A DNA stretch of 64,000 nt from Fimbriimonadaceae bacterium (GTDB taxonomy: Bacteria; Armatimonadota; Fimbriimonadia; Fimbriimonadales; Fimbriimonadaceae): NCBI GenBank assembly GCA_019638795.1, contig JAHBTB010000005.1:174537-238536 (forward strand). The letters run 5' to 3'. Positions 15,820-24,178 of this stretch are shown piece by piece (the stretch's first letter is position 1; each line of letters opens with the position of its first letter). The translations under genes were made by a program, and so were the position numbers. A model generated the notes under the pieces. The model ran no database searches, was not told the origin of the DNA, and saw nothing but the letters and a program-made list of their open reading frames with translations.

Positions 15820-18005
15820 GGGTCACCCAGGATACCGGGGCCACCCCCCAGGCCGCGGGAAACGAAGGCCAGTGTCGCCGTTTTGTCGAGCAGGCTGTTC
15901 CCCGCCTCGCACCAGCTGGACAAGAGACACGCCGGGCACCCTTCCAGGCAGTCACACGACCGCAGTATGGACTGCGCCGCATCCACCAACTGGTCAAACC
16001 GGTCGTACAGCCGCTCAGCAAACCCGATGCCGCCTTGGACCCCGTCGGCAATGAAGATGGCGGGACGGAAGTTGTCGGGGAACACACCGTACCATGAGGT
16101 GAGCAGGTCGCGCCGGTCGCAACCGGCGAGGAGCGGTGCGGCAGAGACCAGTATGTGTTGCAAAGAGTGCACGACGGCCAGAGGCGTCGGGTCGTCACCG
16201 TCCACCAAAAGGTCGAGGTCGAGGCGCAGGCCGACGGTGTCGAGCGACTTGGCCGGCAGGTGGAGTTCCTCGTCGGTCAATGTCGCGCCGTCGGGTGAGA
16301 CGCGGCGGAAGCCGGTCACCGACGATGTCACCGTCAGTCCGACAAGGCTGGCGCGTCCGTCTTGGCGCAGGACCGTGTGCGGGTCGACCGACGTGCTGCC
16401 GTAGCTTTGGGTCACAAACCCAGGGTCTTCCCGGTGCAGAGTCGCCTCGCCTCGGTCCAGGTCGAGATCGTCCACCACGTACGTTTCAGACCGGTGGAGG
16501 TACACCGCACCGGAAAACGCCTCGCTCTGCGCCCGCCAGGGTTCCATCGACCCGATCACTTCGCCATGGTCCAGGAGGAGCACCTGCCGGCCCGGTTCGC
16601 CCCGCAGGTTCACTTGGCGCGACGGCGAGACATGGGCGGGGTAGTAGTAGCGCCCAGAGCTCTCGGTCAGTTCGCCGACCTCAACCATTTGGTCAACTGC
16701 GGTCTGGGCACAAGGAGCAAAGCCAGGGAGCTCAGCCGGGGCAAGGGCCCGCTCGTAGGCCGCACATCGGAGTTGACCCCCGACGACGGCGGCATTGTCC
16801 ATCCCCAGCACGCAAGGGTCTTCGACCCCGTCCAACCGCCCCGGCTCTCGGGCGAGGAGTTGCTCCAAGGCGTCCTGTCGGGCCAGGTAGACCGTCACGC
16901 CGTCCCGTCCGCTCCGCCCCGCGCGTCCGCTCTGTTGCCAGAAGGACGAGACTGTGCCGGGGTACCCGTTCAGCAGCACGACGTCCAATGTGCCGACGTC
17001 TATCCCCATCTCCATCGCGTTCGTCGTGACCAGCCCTCGGAGCTTGCCCTTCTGGAGGGCCCGTTCGATGGACCGTCGCTCGGCCGCCGTGTAACCCCCA
17101 CGATAGGAGTCCACCGCGTCCGTTTCAAAGTCGCATTGGCCGAGGATCTGCCTGGTTCGCCGCAGGACTTCCTCCACGCCACGGCGCGAGCCGCAGAACG
17201 CCATCGTGCGTAGTCCGGCGGTGGTGAGCCTGGCCAGCACTTCGGCCGTGTCCAGGTTGGGCCTCGCCGGGACGTCTCCCTCGGGGGCCCCAACGGTGAC
17301 AAGGCGGTGGCGACCGGAGGGCCCGCCGTCCTCGTCGACGATTTCCGGGCGTCGTCCGGTCAGGCGCCCAAAGAAGTCGACGGGGTCCGCCACCGTCGCA
17401 CTGCACCCGACGAGTTGCGGCCGCGCCCCGTGCCAGGCCGCCAAGCGAAGCAGTCGGCGCAAGACGCCGGCGACCTGGGTGCCGAAGAGGCCCCGGTAGG
17501 TGTGGACCTCGTCGAGCACGATGTAGCGTAGGGACTTCAGGAACTGGGCCCAAGGCTCGTGGCCCGGCAACATGCCGTTGTGCAGCATGTCGGGGTTGGT
17601 GAGGAGGACGTGCGCCTGGCGTCGAGCCAGGGCCCGCGACGCCCTTGCCGTGTCGCCGTCATAAGGGGCCGCCTCGATCGTCCCGTCGGGCACCAGGGCG
17701 CGAAACTTGTCCAGTTGGTCATGGGCGAGGGCCTTCGTCGGGAAGAGGTACAGGGCCCGGGCATGGGGTTCGGTCACGCAGGCCTGGAGCACGGGGACGT
17801 TGTAGCAGAGCGACTTGCCGCTGCTCGTGCTTGTGGTGACAAGGACGTCGTGCCCGGCCAAGGCGTGGCCGACCGAGACGGCCTGGTGGGTGTACAGCTG
17901 GCTGACACCGTCCTGGCGGAACCACTCGACGACGCGCGGGTCGACGCCGGCCGGCCACGGAGCAAAGGCGGCTTCCTTGGGCCGACGCTCCACGACGTTG
18001 AGCAC
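15816..18005 (-). CDS. MrfA/YprA-like DEAD/DEAH-box helicase with C-terminal zinc-binding DUF1998 region
   Basis: 729 residues, GTG start. Helicase motifs in order: Q-like element YTHQAVSVGHALAGHDVL, Walker A TSTSSGKS near residue 59, DEVH box VLDEVHTYRG, motif III GCSATVADP, motif V TNAMEMGIDVGTLDVVLLNG, and motif VI SFWQQSGRAGRSGRDG. The C-terminal ~150 residues end in CDCLEGCPACLLSSWC, the four-cysteine cluster of the MrfA/Hrq1 group. Bacillus MrfA, a 3'-5' helicase, acts with the exonuclease MrfB in repair of mitomycin-type DNA damage; no mrfB is adjacent here. It lies downstream of tatC and upstream of aroF on the same strand. Confidence 0.9.
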   Translation of the reverse strand: MLNVVERRPKEAAFAPWPAGVDPRVVEWFRQDGVSQLYTHQAVSVGHALAGHDVLVTTSTSSGKSLCYNVPVLQACVTEPHARALYLFPTKALAHDQLDKFRALVPDGTIEAAPYDGDTARASRALARRQAHVLLTNPDMLHNGMLPGHEPWAQFLKSLRYIVLDEVHTYRGLFGTQVAGVLRRLLRLAAWHGARPQLVGCSATVADPVDFFGRLTGRRPEIVDEDGGPSGRHRLVTVGAPEGDVPARPNLDTAEVLARLTTAGLRTMAFCGSRRGVEEVLRRTRQILGQCDFETDAVDSYRGGYTAAERRSIERALQKGKLRGLVTTNAMEMGIDVGTLDVVLLNGYPGTVSSFWQQSGRAGRSGRDGVTVYLARQDALEQLLAREPGRLDGVEDPCVLGMDNAAVVGGQLRCAAYERALAPAELPGFAPCAQTAVDQMVEVGELTESSGRYYYPAHVSPSRQVNLRGEPGRQVLLLDHGEVIGSMEPWRAQSEAFSGAVYLHRSETYVVDDLDLDRGEATLHREDPGFVTQSYGSTSVDPHTVLRQDGRASLVGLTVTSSVTGFRRVSPDGATLTDEELHLPAKSLDTVGLRLDLDLLVDGDDPTPLAVVHSLQHILVSAAPLLAGCDRRDLLTSWYGVFPDNFRPAIFIADGVQGGIGFAERLYDRFDQLVDAAQSILRSCDCLEGCPACLLSSWCEAGNSLLDKTATLAFVSRGLGGGPGILGDP

Positions 18006-18054
18006 CCGGTCACCAAAAACCGACCGGGCGATCGCGACCGGGTCGCGGCCTGCC

Positions 18055-18876
18055 TCAGTCCAGGTTGTTGAGGACGTCGTTCTCCTCCCGCTTGCCGCGC
18101 GAGGTCAGGTTGGCGGCGAGGATGCTGGCAAAGAAGAGGGCGGACATCGGGATCGCCATGGCCAACATGCTGAACGGGTCGCCGCCCGGCGTGACGATCA
18201 TGGCCACGACAAAGACCCCGACGGTCGACTGCTTCCAGTAGCGCATCAGGAACTGGGGGGAGACCAAGCCGATCTTGGTCAAGAAGAAGATGACTAGGGG
18301 CAGCTGGAACGCCAGTCCGAACGCCAAGAGCATCTTGACGGAGAAGAAGATGAGTTCCGAAGGCTGTTGGATGATGCCGAAGCCGGGCGTCTCGGCCGAA
18401 AACGACAGGAACCACTGGAACGCGGGGTCGAGGATCATGAACCCGAGCCCAACCCCGATCACGAAGAGGCCCATGCTGATCGGGACGACGACCCGGAACG
18501 GCCTGATCTCGTGTGGCTTCAATCCCGGCTTGACAAAGCCCCACAGTTCGCCCACGATGAAGGGGATCGCCAACACCAAGCCGATGTAGAGCGCCATCTT
18601 GAAATGGAGCATGAAGGGCTGGGTCAGGTCCAAGAACTTCCAGTCGACCTTGATCTTGGAATGCGCGGCGGCCCGGTTGATGACGCCGTAAAAGATGTTG
18701 AGGACCGGCGGGTAGAGGAACCAGCCGATGACCGTGCCGATCGTCAGGGCGACCGCCGCGCGGACGATCCGTCCGCGCAACTCCTCAAGGTGTTCGCCCA
18801 AAGTCGCGCGGAAGTCCTCGGGGTCTCCCGTGAACTTCCGCGGTTTGGGCTTTTGTGGTCCCTGAAGCAAGGGCAT
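18055..18876 (-). CDS. tatC: Sec-independent protein translocase subunit TatC
   Basis: 273 residues, six predicted transmembrane helices. TatC is the twin-arginine signal receptor in the inner membrane. The conserved N-terminal HLEELRGRIVRA and the stretch between helices (FKMALYIGLVLAIPFIVGELWGFVKPGLKPHE) carry the family's invariant residues. The protein has a basic N-terminal extension (GPQKPKPRKFTGDP) and a charged tail (SRGKREENDVLNNLD). tatA/tatB are not adjacent. A candidate Tat substrate in the window is the dioxygenase at 27812, whose leader contains an RR motif. AGAGGG lies just before the ATG. Confidence 0.95.
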   Translation of the reverse strand: MPLLQGPQKPKPRKFTGDPEDFRATLGEHLEELRGRIVRAAVALTIGTVIGWFLYPPVLNIFYGVINRAAAHSKIKVDWKFLDLTQPFMLHFKMALYIGLVLAIPFIVGELWGFVKPGLKPHEIRPFRVVVPISMGLFVIGVGLGFMILDPAFQWFLSFSAETPGFGIIQQPSELIFFSVKMLLAFGLAFQLPLVIFFLTKIGLVSPQFLMRYWKQSTVGVFVVAMIVTPGGDPFSMLAMAIPMSALFFASILAANLTSRGKREENDVLNNLD

Positions 18877-18902
18877 CGCCCTCTATTGTGCCGGGACCAA
18901 GC

Positions 18903-20450
18903 TCAGCTCTCTAGTTCCATGATGATCGACGCGTTCACCCGGATGATCTGCTTCTGCGTCGCCTGGCCACCACCACCGCCGGTCGCTCCGCCGGGGAACC
19001 CGGTGCCGCCTGGGGCACCCGGTCGGCCAGGGGCTCCGCCGCCCTTGCCCTGCATGCCGGGGAAACCGGCTCCGGGCGGTCGGCCCGGGCCCTGCTGGAA
19101 CATGTGGATTTGGCCGTTCTCGTCGATACGCGGGTCAAGGAAGAAGTTCGGCAGGTCAGGCCGGTTGATGTCGGCCGCGCCGTCACCAAATCCGCCCTTG
19201 CCGCCCCGCCCGGCGCCGCCAGCCCCCGAGAGTCCTGCCGGTCCACCAGACGGGCCTCCGAACCCCGTGCCGCCGCCGACACCCGAACTCACAGCGACCT
19301 CGACCAGCGACTCTTGGGTGACGTTCAGCTCTTGGCGGATCACCAAGCCTCGGTCCATCGCGAGCCAGACAAGGCTCTCGACCTTGACACTGTTCGCCTG
19401 CCCTTGCTGAAGTCCCAGGTTGCTGACGTCCTTCAAGTCCTTGGCGCCGACGGCGACCTGCGTGCGGAGCTTGGCACACGGGATGCCGTGCTGCCATTCG
19501 ACGCCCTCGAACGTCGCCCGGCCCGGCAGGGCCTGGGTGAGCTTGTCAATCTCGTTGATCTTGTCCAGGTCGTAGGCGCCGAGCAGGAACGTCCCTTGCC
19601 AGACGTCGCCCGGCTTGACCGCTTTGGTCGGCAGGACGGGCAGGGGCAGCAAGGCGAAGAGGTCGATCCGGTAAGCCTCGCCCGCGGTGCCTTCCATGGG
19701 GAAATACGTGGGCATGGAGCCGAAGACTTCGCGGCCGGTGTCGGTGATGCGCATATAGACCGGCTGCATCTCATAGTCCATGACCTTGCGCGGCTCGGCG
19801 TCTCCCCGGACGGTGAGCATCGCGTAGTCCTTGCCTTTGGTCGGCAACGGCTGCATGCGGATCAGGCCCTCCTTGCCGTCGCTGTCGCTGTAGGAGTTGT
19901 CCACCGCAAACAGGAGGCGGAGGTCCTCGTCGCGCAGGACGGTCTCAAACGGCCGGCTACCCAGGGCGGCCTGGGCCTGGGTCACCTGGGCATAGCTGAC
20001 CTGCTCCTTGATGTTGTAGACCCATTCGCTTCCCGGCTTGAACTTGTAGCGTAGGCGACGTCCTTCCTCACTCACCGCGATGCTGGTGTGGTTGTCCAGG
20101 GTCACGCGGACGGAAGACCGGTTCAACACCTGTGGTTTGCGCCCCTCGCCCATGTCCTGGTACAGGACAAGCTCGATGTTCATCGGGCCGTCCGGGATGC
20201 CGCGCGCCTTGGTGTCCAAGTCGTAGACATAGTCTTGGCCTTCTTCCTCGGGCATCACCGCCTCAAGGAACTTGCCGTTGACCACGACGCCCAGGTAGCC
20301 AGATTCGGGGATGCTGTTCTTGGGCACCCGCACCTTGACGGTCTCGCGGACGGTCGAACCGTCCAAGGGGCGGCGGATGGTGAACGTGCCTTGGGCCATG
20401 GCCATGCCCATCAACCCCATCGCGATTGCCACTGCGACAAACTTCTTCAT
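18903..20450 (-). CDS. Exported protein with glycine/proline-rich collagen-like tail
   Basis: 515 residues. A signal peptide (KKFVAVAIAMGLMGMAMAQG) is followed by an N-terminal Ig-like segment (TFTIRRPLDGSTVRETVKVR), a beta-rich middle with KFKPGSEWVYNIKEQVSY and VKPGDVWQGTFLLG, and then, from about residue 390, a low-complexity region of Gly, Pro, Ala and Phe repeats (GGPSGGPAGLSGAGGAGRGG; GRPGAPGGTGFPGG) ending near the C-terminus in QKQIIRVNASIIMELES. The middle resembles the exported protein at 12702 and the N-terminus of the metalloprotease at 37207. A GGAG is correctly spaced before the ATG. Divergent from pcrA. Function unknown; the tail may be a flexible surface spacer. Confidence 0.65.
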   Translation of the reverse strand: MKKFVAVAIAMGLMGMAMAQGTFTIRRPLDGSTVRETVKVRVPKNSIPESGYLGVVVNGKFLEAVMPEEEGQDYVYDLDTKARGIPDGPMNIELVLYQDMGEGRKPQVLNRSSVRVTLDNHTSIAVSEEGRRLRYKFKPGSEWVYNIKEQVSYAQVTQAQAALGSRPFETVLRDEDLRLLFAVDNSYSDSDGKEGLIRMQPLPTKGKDYAMLTVRGDAEPRKVMDYEMQPVYMRITDTGREVFGSMPTYFPMEGTAGEAYRIDLFALLPLPVLPTKAVKPGDVWQGTFLLGAYDLDKINEIDKLTQALPGRATFEGVEWQHGIPCAKLRTQVAVGAKDLKDVSNLGLQQGQANSVKVESLVWLAMDRGLVIRQELNVTQESLVEVAVSSGVGGGTGFGGPSGGPAGLSGAGGAGRGGKGGFGDGAADINRPDLPNFFLDPRIDENGQIHMFQQGPGRPPGAGFPGMQGKGGGAPGRPGAPGGTGFPGGATGGGGGQATQKQIIRVNASIIMELES

Positions 20451-20612
20451 CTACTGGTCTCCGAATACCCCGGTTCAGCCCGGACGCGCCTTGACTTGGG
20501 CTCTTACGTCTATTGACGGTCGATCCTTCCCGTGATGTTACATTGTCGCGGGCCCAATTAGCTCGGGCTCGGCCCGGCACAGGCCGTGCGGGACCGCCTA
20601 TCATGTGATCAG

Positions 20613-22841
20613 ATGTCCACTGTCCCGTTCGACGTCGAGACCCTCAACCCCCAACAGCGCGACGCGGTGGAATACAACGGCGGCCCGCTGATGGTCGTGG
20701 CCGGCGCCGGTTCGGGCAAGACCCGCGTCATCACCTGCCGCATCGCCCGCATCCTCGCCGACGGCGTGCCACCCCACCGTGTGCTCGCCGTGACGTTCAC
20801 GAACAAGGCCGCGCGGGAAATGAAGGAACGCGTCGTCGAGATGGTCGGCCCCCGGGCCGGTGGGCTGTGGATGGGCACGTTCCACTCGGTGTGCGCACGC
20901 CTCTTGCGCGTCGAGGGCGAGGCCATCGGGCTGGACCGCAACTTCGTCGTCTATGACGACTCAGACCAGATGAGCCTGGTCAAGGACCTTGTGAAGGCCA
21001 AGGGACTCGAAGACCGCACCCTGCAGCCGCGGGCCGTGCTCGCCGAGATCAGCCGGGCCAAAGAACGGTTGCTCGGACCCGAGGCGTATTCGCGGGAGGC
21101 CGCCGGGTTCTTCGAGCGGATCGTCGGCACGATCTACGCCGACTATAACAAAGCCCTCGCCCGCGCCAACGCCCTGGACTTCGACGACATCCTCATGAAG
21201 ACAGTGCGCCTCTTGGAGCAGAGCGAGGCGGTCAGGGAGAAGTTGCAAGACCGCTATCTCCATGTCTTGGTCGACGAGTACCAGGACGTCAACCTGGCCC
21301 AGTACACCATCGCGGACCGCTTGGCCGCCAAGCACCGCAACATCACCATCGTCGGTGACGACGACCAGTCGATCTATGGCTGGCGCGGGGCCGACGTCTC
21401 CCTCATGATGCGGTTCAGCAGCGACCATCCGGACGCCCGGGTCGTCACCCTCGCCCAAAACTACCGGTCGACAAAGAAGATCCTCGCCGGAGCCCATGCC
21501 GTCATCCGCCACAACCGAGGGCGCAACGACAAGGAACTCTGGACGGAGAACAGCGACGGGGCCCCGATCAAGGTCGGCGAGGCCGGGACCGAGACAGACG
21601 AGGCGCTCCTCGCCGCCGACACCGTGATGCGCGAAGTCCATCAGGGCCGACGCAAGTGGGGAGACTTTGCCGTCCTCTACCGCACCAACGCCCAGTCACG
21701 GGCGGTCGAAGAGGCGTTCCTCGCCCACCGCATCCCCCACGTCCTCGTCGGAGGACAGAGGTTCTATGACCGAAAGGAGATCAAGGACCTCGTCGCCTAC
21801 CTCCGTGTGGTGTGGAACCCCTCCGACACCGCCAGCGTCAAGCGGGTCATCAACACGCCGGCCCGAGGCGTCGGCGCAACCGCCCTGGCCAGCGCCGAGA
21901 AGTTCGCCGCCGAGCACGACCTCACCCTTTTCCAGTCCTTCACCGACACCCGGTTCGAACAGACCCTGGCGAAAAAGTCACTGCAGGGGGTCCGGCAGTT
22001 CACCAAGGTGATCGAAGACGCCCAACTGCTCATGGGCAGTGAAGGCGTCACGCCGGTGCTGAAGCACGTCTTGAACGAGTCTGGCTACTTGGAAGAACTC
22101 CGTGCCGAGCGCACCGAAGAGGCCCAGAGCCGTCTGGAGAACCTCCAAGAGTTGGTCAACGTGACCGCCCAGTACGACAGCACGACTTCCCCGGAAGAGC
22201 GTGACCTAGGCGGCTTTTTGGAGGGTGTCGCCCTAGTCTCCGATGTCGACACCTTGCAGAACGAGGGCGACGCCGTGACCCTCATGACCCTGCACTCCTC
22301 CAAGGGCCTGGAGTATCCCGTCGTCTTCATGCTCGGCATGGAAGAGGGCGTCTTCCCTCACAGCCGGGCCCTCGGTTCGGACGGTGAGCTTGAAGAAGAG
22401 CGGAGGCTGTGCTACGTGGGCATGACCCGGGCCCGTGAGGAGCTTTTCCTGAGCTACGCCCGCCGACGGGCGACCTACGGGCAAGCCAATTTCAACCCGC
22501 CCTCCCGGTTCCTGCAGGACGTGCCCAAGTCTCTGGTCGAGCCGATGGCCGGGGCGGCGATGCCCGCCATGGCGGCGGTCTCCAGCATCCGCTCGGTCAG
22601 GCAGGAGCGGTCAGGCGGCTACACGATGGTCGAGCCCGCTGAGGAAGAGGCGCCCAGGCAGCGCGCCGCCTGGACCCCGCCCTTCTCCGTCGGGCAAAAG
22701 GTCAACCATCGCAAGTTCGGCGTCGGTGTGGTCATCGCCTGCGCCCCGCTCAAGGCCGACGCAGAAGTGACCGTCGCCTTTCCGGGCGCGTCGGGCGTCA
22801 AGAAGCTTGTGCAGAGCCTGGCAAAGTTGGAGGCCGTTTGA
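20613..22841 (+). CDS. pcrA: UvrD/PcrA-type DNA helicase
   Basis: 742 residues, typical for PcrA. A superfamily 1A 3'-5' helicase acting in nucleotide-excision repair and removal of RecA filaments. Motifs: Q-motif LNPQQRDAVEY, Walker A AGAGSGKTRV, TFTNKAAREMKERV, VDEYQDVN (Walker B), VGDDDQSIYGWRGAD, LAQNYRST, VTLMTLHSSKGLEYPVVF and LCYVGMTRAREELFLSYA. The C-terminal FSVGQKVNHRKFGVGVVIAC is the PcrA Tudor-like domain that contacts RNA polymerase. The ATG at 20613 was chosen because the conserved protein begins there; TATCAT lies eight bases upstream. The stop overlaps the next gene. LexA is encoded 0.6 kb downstream on the other strand. Confidence 0.96.
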   Translation: MSTVPFDVETLNPQQRDAVEYNGGPLMVVAGAGSGKTRVITCRIARILADGVPPHRVLAVTFTNKAAREMKERVVEMVGPRAGGLWMGTFHSVCARLLRVEGEAIGLDRNFVVYDDSDQMSLVKDLVKAKGLEDRTLQPRAVLAEISRAKERLLGPEAYSREAAGFFERIVGTIYADYNKALARANALDFDDILMKTVRLLEQSEAVREKLQDRYLHVLVDEYQDVNLAQYTIADRLAAKHRNITIVGDDDQSIYGWRGADVSLMMRFSSDHPDARVVTLAQNYRSTKKILAGAHAVIRHNRGRNDKELWTENSDGAPIKVGEAGTETDEALLAADTVMREVHQGRRKWGDFAVLYRTNAQSRAVEEAFLAHRIPHVLVGGQRFYDRKEIKDLVAYLRVVWNPSDTASVKRVINTPARGVGATALASAEKFAAEHDLTLFQSFTDTRFEQTLAKKSLQGVRQFTKVIEDAQLLMGSEGVTPVLKHVLNESGYLEELRAERTEEAQSRLENLQELVNVTAQYDSTTSPEERDLGGFLEGVALVSDVDTLQNEGDAVTLMTLHSSKGLEYPVVFMLGMEEGVFPHSRALGSDGELEEERRLCYVGMTRAREELFLSYARRRATYGQANFNPPSRFLQDVPKSLVEPMAGAAMPAMAAVSSIRSVRQERSGGYTMVEPAEEEAPRQRAAWTPPFSVGQKVNHRKFGVGVVIACAPLKADAEVTVAFPGASGVKKLVQSLAKLEAV

Positions 22842-23389
22842 AGTGGGTCACCCTGGTGCCCCTGGCCCTGGTGGCGGGGTGCCAAGCCGGGGATGACGCC
22901 CTGATGCCCCTGGGGACGGGAAAGGTCTGGCAATACCAAGTCACGTCTGGTCTGACGTCCGGGGTCCAGGAGGTCAAGGTCGTCGGCCCGACGTCGGTCG
23001 GGCCCTACTCCGGCTGGTCATTGCGAGGCGATGGGGCGGAGACCCGCTTGGCCTGGGCCGGCCGCCGGCTGGTCGCGGCGGAACTCGCCGGCACAACCTA
23101 CTCACCGCCCTTGCCCCTGGTCGACCCTGACGCCATGACCAAAGTGGTCGAGTGGGACGGCCAGGTCGACAGCGGCGCAGGCCCCCAGTCGGTGAAGGCG
23201 ACGCTCAAGCTCAAGCAAGACAAAGACACGGTGGGGAACCGCCGGGTCACGGTCACCATGGCCGACATCGTGTTCTCCAATGGCGACGAAGCCTTGGTGT
23301 GGTTTGCCCCCCATATCGGCGTGGTCCGCCAAGAACAACGCCGTAAGGACCGGCTGGTCGCCAAGCTTGTCTACCTCAGCGGCCCCTGA
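22838..23389 (+). CDS. Predicted lipoprotein of unknown function
   Basis: 183 residues beginning at a TTG that overlaps the pcrA stop codon (TTTGA). The leader KWVTLVPLALVAGCQAG contains a good lipobox, LVAG-C, placing the mature protein on the outer face of the membrane. The body is beta-rich (LGTGKVWQYQVTSG, VTVTMADIVFSNGDEALVWF, APHIGVVRQEQRRKDRLV) and resembles general exported proteins that open with a 'tW.Y..' strand and close with an 'iGlv..e' strand. No recognised family. Converges with lexA with four bases between stops. Confidence 0.65.
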   Translation: MKWVTLVPLALVAGCQAGDDALMPLGTGKVWQYQVTSGLTSGVQEVKVVGPTSVGPYSGWSLRGDGAETRLAWAGRRLVAAELAGTTYSPPLPLVDPDAMTKVVEWDGQVDSGAGPQSVKATLKLKQDKDTVGNRRVTVTMADIVFSNGDEALVWFAPHIGVVRQEQRRKDRLVAKLVYLSGP

Positions 23390-23393
23390 CCTC

Positions 23394-24026
23394 TTAAAAC
23401 GCCTTTCCGTCGTAATCCCGCATCAGGCCGACGACGCGGCCCAAGATCCTGGCGTCCTCACGGTCGATGACGATGGGTTCGTAGGCGGGGTTGCTCGGCA
23501 TGAGGCGCACTTGCCCGCCGTTGAAGTGGATGCGTTTCACCGTCGCCTCTTCGCCGATCAGGACGGCGACAAGGTCGCCCTGGTTGGCGGCCTGCTGCGG
23601 TTTCACCACGACAAGGTCCTGCGAGTTGATCCCCTCGCCGGACATAGAGTCGCCGCGGACGCGGAGCAAGTACGCGTCGGAGTTGTTCTTGACCATCCCC
23701 GTCGGCACCGGCACCATGTCCTCCACGTATTCCTGGGCCAGGATCGGCGAACCGGCCGCAATCTGACCAAGCAGGGGCAGCATCACCACGTTAGGCGTCG
23801 AGGCCTGAAAGTCGGGATGTTTGATCCGGATCGACCGCGGCGTGTTGGCGCGGTCGATGTACCCTTTCTTCTCTAGGGCGTCCAGGTGCACGGTGACGCC
23901 ACGCAAAGAGCCGATCTTAAACTTCTGCCCGATCTCGCGGATCGAAGGCGGGTAACCGTTGTCCTGCAGATACTCTGCGACGAATCTCAGGATCGCTTCC
24001 TGGCGAGGTGTCAGTCCTTTGGCCAT
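23394..24026 (-). CDS. lexA: LexA repressor
   Basis: 210 residues. LexA represses SOS genes until RecA-stimulated self-cleavage. The N-terminal winged helix is LTPRQEAILRFVAEYLQDNG...PPSIREIGQKF. The cleavage site Ala91-Gly92 is in GQIAAGSPILAQE, and the catalytic Ser127 (RGDSMSGEGI) and Lys164 (ATVKRIHF) are present, so self-cleavage should work. The ATG at 24026 is the conserved start; open frame further upstream is non-conserved. An operator in the divergent upstream region was sought, but no clear palindrome matches a LexA box I know. Confidence 0.96.
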   Translation of the reverse strand: MAKGLTPRQEAILRFVAEYLQDNGYPPSIREIGQKFKIGSLRGVTVHLDALEKKGYIDRANTPRSIRIKHPDFQASTPNVVMLPLLGQIAAGSPILAQEYVEDMVPVPTGMVKNNSDAYLLRVRGDSMSGEGINSQDLVVVKPQQAANQGDLVAVLIGEEATVKRIHFNGGQVRLMPSNPAYEPIVIDREDARILGRVVGLMRDYDGKAF

Positions 24027-24178
24027 CTCCAGTCCGGGCCGTGCACACCAGACGTACGCCGACCTAGCACAGAGTGTGACGTATATTTGTCTACATGTCA
24101 AGGGGCGACCATGGGGCCGCACCGCCGCGATGCCATAATCCCCATTCGCCCGCCCGTCGGTCGGGCGCAGGAGCCGCC

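Noticed and set aside
24027..24178. LexA operator in the lexA upstream region
   Set aside because: TTGACATGTAGACAA has TTG-N9-CAA ends but poor internal symmetry, and it matches neither the Gram-positive nor the E. coli LexA box. Not strong enough to annotate.
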